A stretch of 64,000 bases of DNA from Alteribacter keqinensis (GTDB lineage Bacteria > Bacillota > Bacilli > Bacillales > Salisediminibacteriaceae), in the NCBI RefSeq assembly GCF_003710255.1, contig NZ_RHIB01000001.1, positions 1,798,001 through 1,862,000 of the forward strand. The letters are read 5' to 3'. Numbering within the stretch: the stretch's first letter is position 1; each line of letters starts with the position of its first letter. The translations under genes and the position numbers were made by a program. Shown one piece after another: positions 63,277 to 64,000 of this stretch. Under the pieces are notes generated by a model, which saw only the letters and a list, made by a program, of their open reading frames with translations, was not told the origin of the DNA and ran no database searches.

Positions 63277-64000
63277 TTATTTGTCAATTCTTTGGCTAAT
63301 CTCATAACGAATGGTTAAAAAACGTAAGCCGAACACCGTCATCGTGTGCACTGCCTCGAGCCGTCCTTCTTTTTCTACAACGTGAAACACTTCGTTCAGG
63401 GGCAGCTTTACCGTTATCTGCCCTAACGTAAAGTAAATCCCTTCGTCTCCCGACTGGTCAACTTTCTTTCTGCTCGTGAGATACAGGCCTTCACCTTCGT
63501 CGTTGTCGGGGCGCAGGACACCGGTCATCACCCCTTTGGGAAAAGGAAGACCGATGTTCATATACGTTACCCCCCGGGTTTTGTGGGAGGAGTAAAAAGC
63601 CGCAAAGATCGGCTCACCGGTGTCACGGTTATACCTGATCCATGCCCGGACACTCTCCCTCCCGTCCTTACGATCATCAATTCCGACAACCGAGCCGTCC
63701 ATATCTGCACTACCCGAGGGTGGCAGGTTGATCTGGCCCATTCTCCTTGTACACATCCGTGAAAGTGTTGAAAACCAGGTCCACCGCCAAAGGACATCCC
63801 CTTTGAGCTCGTATTGGGTCGTTTTGAGATAAAAATCTTTCACCTGTTCCGATACTTTTGCAGATGAAAAGTCATCCCTGTCAAAATGAGACCATTCGGA
63901 TAGAAGTCCGATGCTTTTTTTACCTTCGTCCCCCCATCCCTTCTGTGAAACCAAATCCGGGCCCACATAACCTCCGGCACGCAGCCGGCTGACGGGGAAG
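63277..64000 (-). CDS. uncharacterised protein, 5' end outside window
   Basis: The frame is open to the right edge (residues FPVSRLRAGGYVGPDLVSQKGWG... read at the border), so the start lies beyond 64000. About 241 C-terminal residues are visible. It is soluble, with mixed beta strands (EVFHVVEKEGRLEAVHTMTVFGLRFLTIRYEISQ at the end) and the patch WRWTWFSTLSRMCTRRMGQINLPPSG. I do not recognise the family. It is convergent with the RND pump gene. Confidence 0.65.
   Translation of the reverse strand, partial: FPVSRLRAGGYVGPDLVSQKGWGDEGKKSIGLLSEWSHFDRDDFSSAKVSEQVKDFYLKTTQYELKGDVLWRWTWFSTLSRMCTRRMGQINLPPSGSADMDGSVVGIDDRKDGRESVRAWIRYNRDTGEPIFAAFYSSHKTRGVTYMNIGLPFPKGVMTGVLRPDNDEGEGLYLTSRKKVDQSGDEGIYFTLGQITVKLPLNEVFHVVEKEGRLEAVHTMTVFGLRFLTIRYEISQRIDK

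Overview
The window looks like a chromosomal segment of a spore-forming, probably halo-alkaliphilic member of the Bacillaceae. The evidence is the gene set and order: a MocR-type GabR next to gabTD, a GlpF/GlpK pair with a catabolite-response-like site, a SleB/CwlJ-type LysM hydrolase, CtaG and SCO, and the block yjzC / hydrolase-fold protein / Med / FabH / FabF that recalls Bacillus subtilis. NhaC and very acidic extracellular protein segments fit a saline or alkaline habitat (inference). Most genes are near 45-50% GC. Exceptions are the N-terminal half of an McrB-like gene, vsr and a NERD-HRDC gene, which are clearly more AT-rich. No rRNA, tRNA, CRISPR or intact insertion sequence was seen.

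Layout. 0-5.2 kb: GABA use (permease, gabD, gabT, divergent gabR). 5.2-9.8 kb: small enzymes, a broken PD-(D/E)XK-like gene and NhaC. 9.9-14.5 kb: SLC13-type carboxylate carrier, glpF and glpK. 14.5-18.8 kb: an accessory restriction locus with an McrC-like nuclease, an McrB-like AAA+ protein and a divergent Vsr endonuclease, without a methyltransferase. 18.9-28.6 kb: LysM hydrolase, 14-TM exporter, NERD-HRDC protein, MDR dehydrogenase, small proteins, and an ABC-F protein behind a leader peptide and attenuator. 28.7-31.8 kb: candidate small RNA, cold-shock protein, fabHF with a FapR-like operator and a leader terminator. 31.9-42.4 kb: coat-like protein, CNNM transporter, PLD-family protein, Med, a flavoprotein, YjzC. 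42.6-48.8 kb: HesB-like protein, frameshifted yhgE with its TetR regulator, and moeA-mobB-moaE-moaD. 49.6-64 kb: SCO/CtaG, HAD phosphatase, GAF-STAS protein, small sporulation-like proteins, DUF2817 peptidase, SDR, azlCD, UPF0316, NifU-N, a large RND pump and a partial unknown gene.

The most unusual structure is intergenic. Several non-coding arrays are built from units with a period of exactly 21 bp, two turns of B-DNA. Family A occurs three times, each with five units followed by the same terminal module. Three other families with unrelated motifs (B, C, D) keep the same 21-bp spacing. Stop codons in reading phase argue against a protein; equal rotational phasing suggests an array of protein-binding sites or a DNA-structural element. 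I know of no description of it.

Other regulatory structures that can be read directly are the leader-peptide attenuator of the ABC-F gene, the FapR-like box plus hairpin before fabH, a cre-like site over the -35 box of glpF with a GlpP-type leader, paired GabR-like boxes, and TGACC/GGTCA palindromes around the TetR/YhgE pair.
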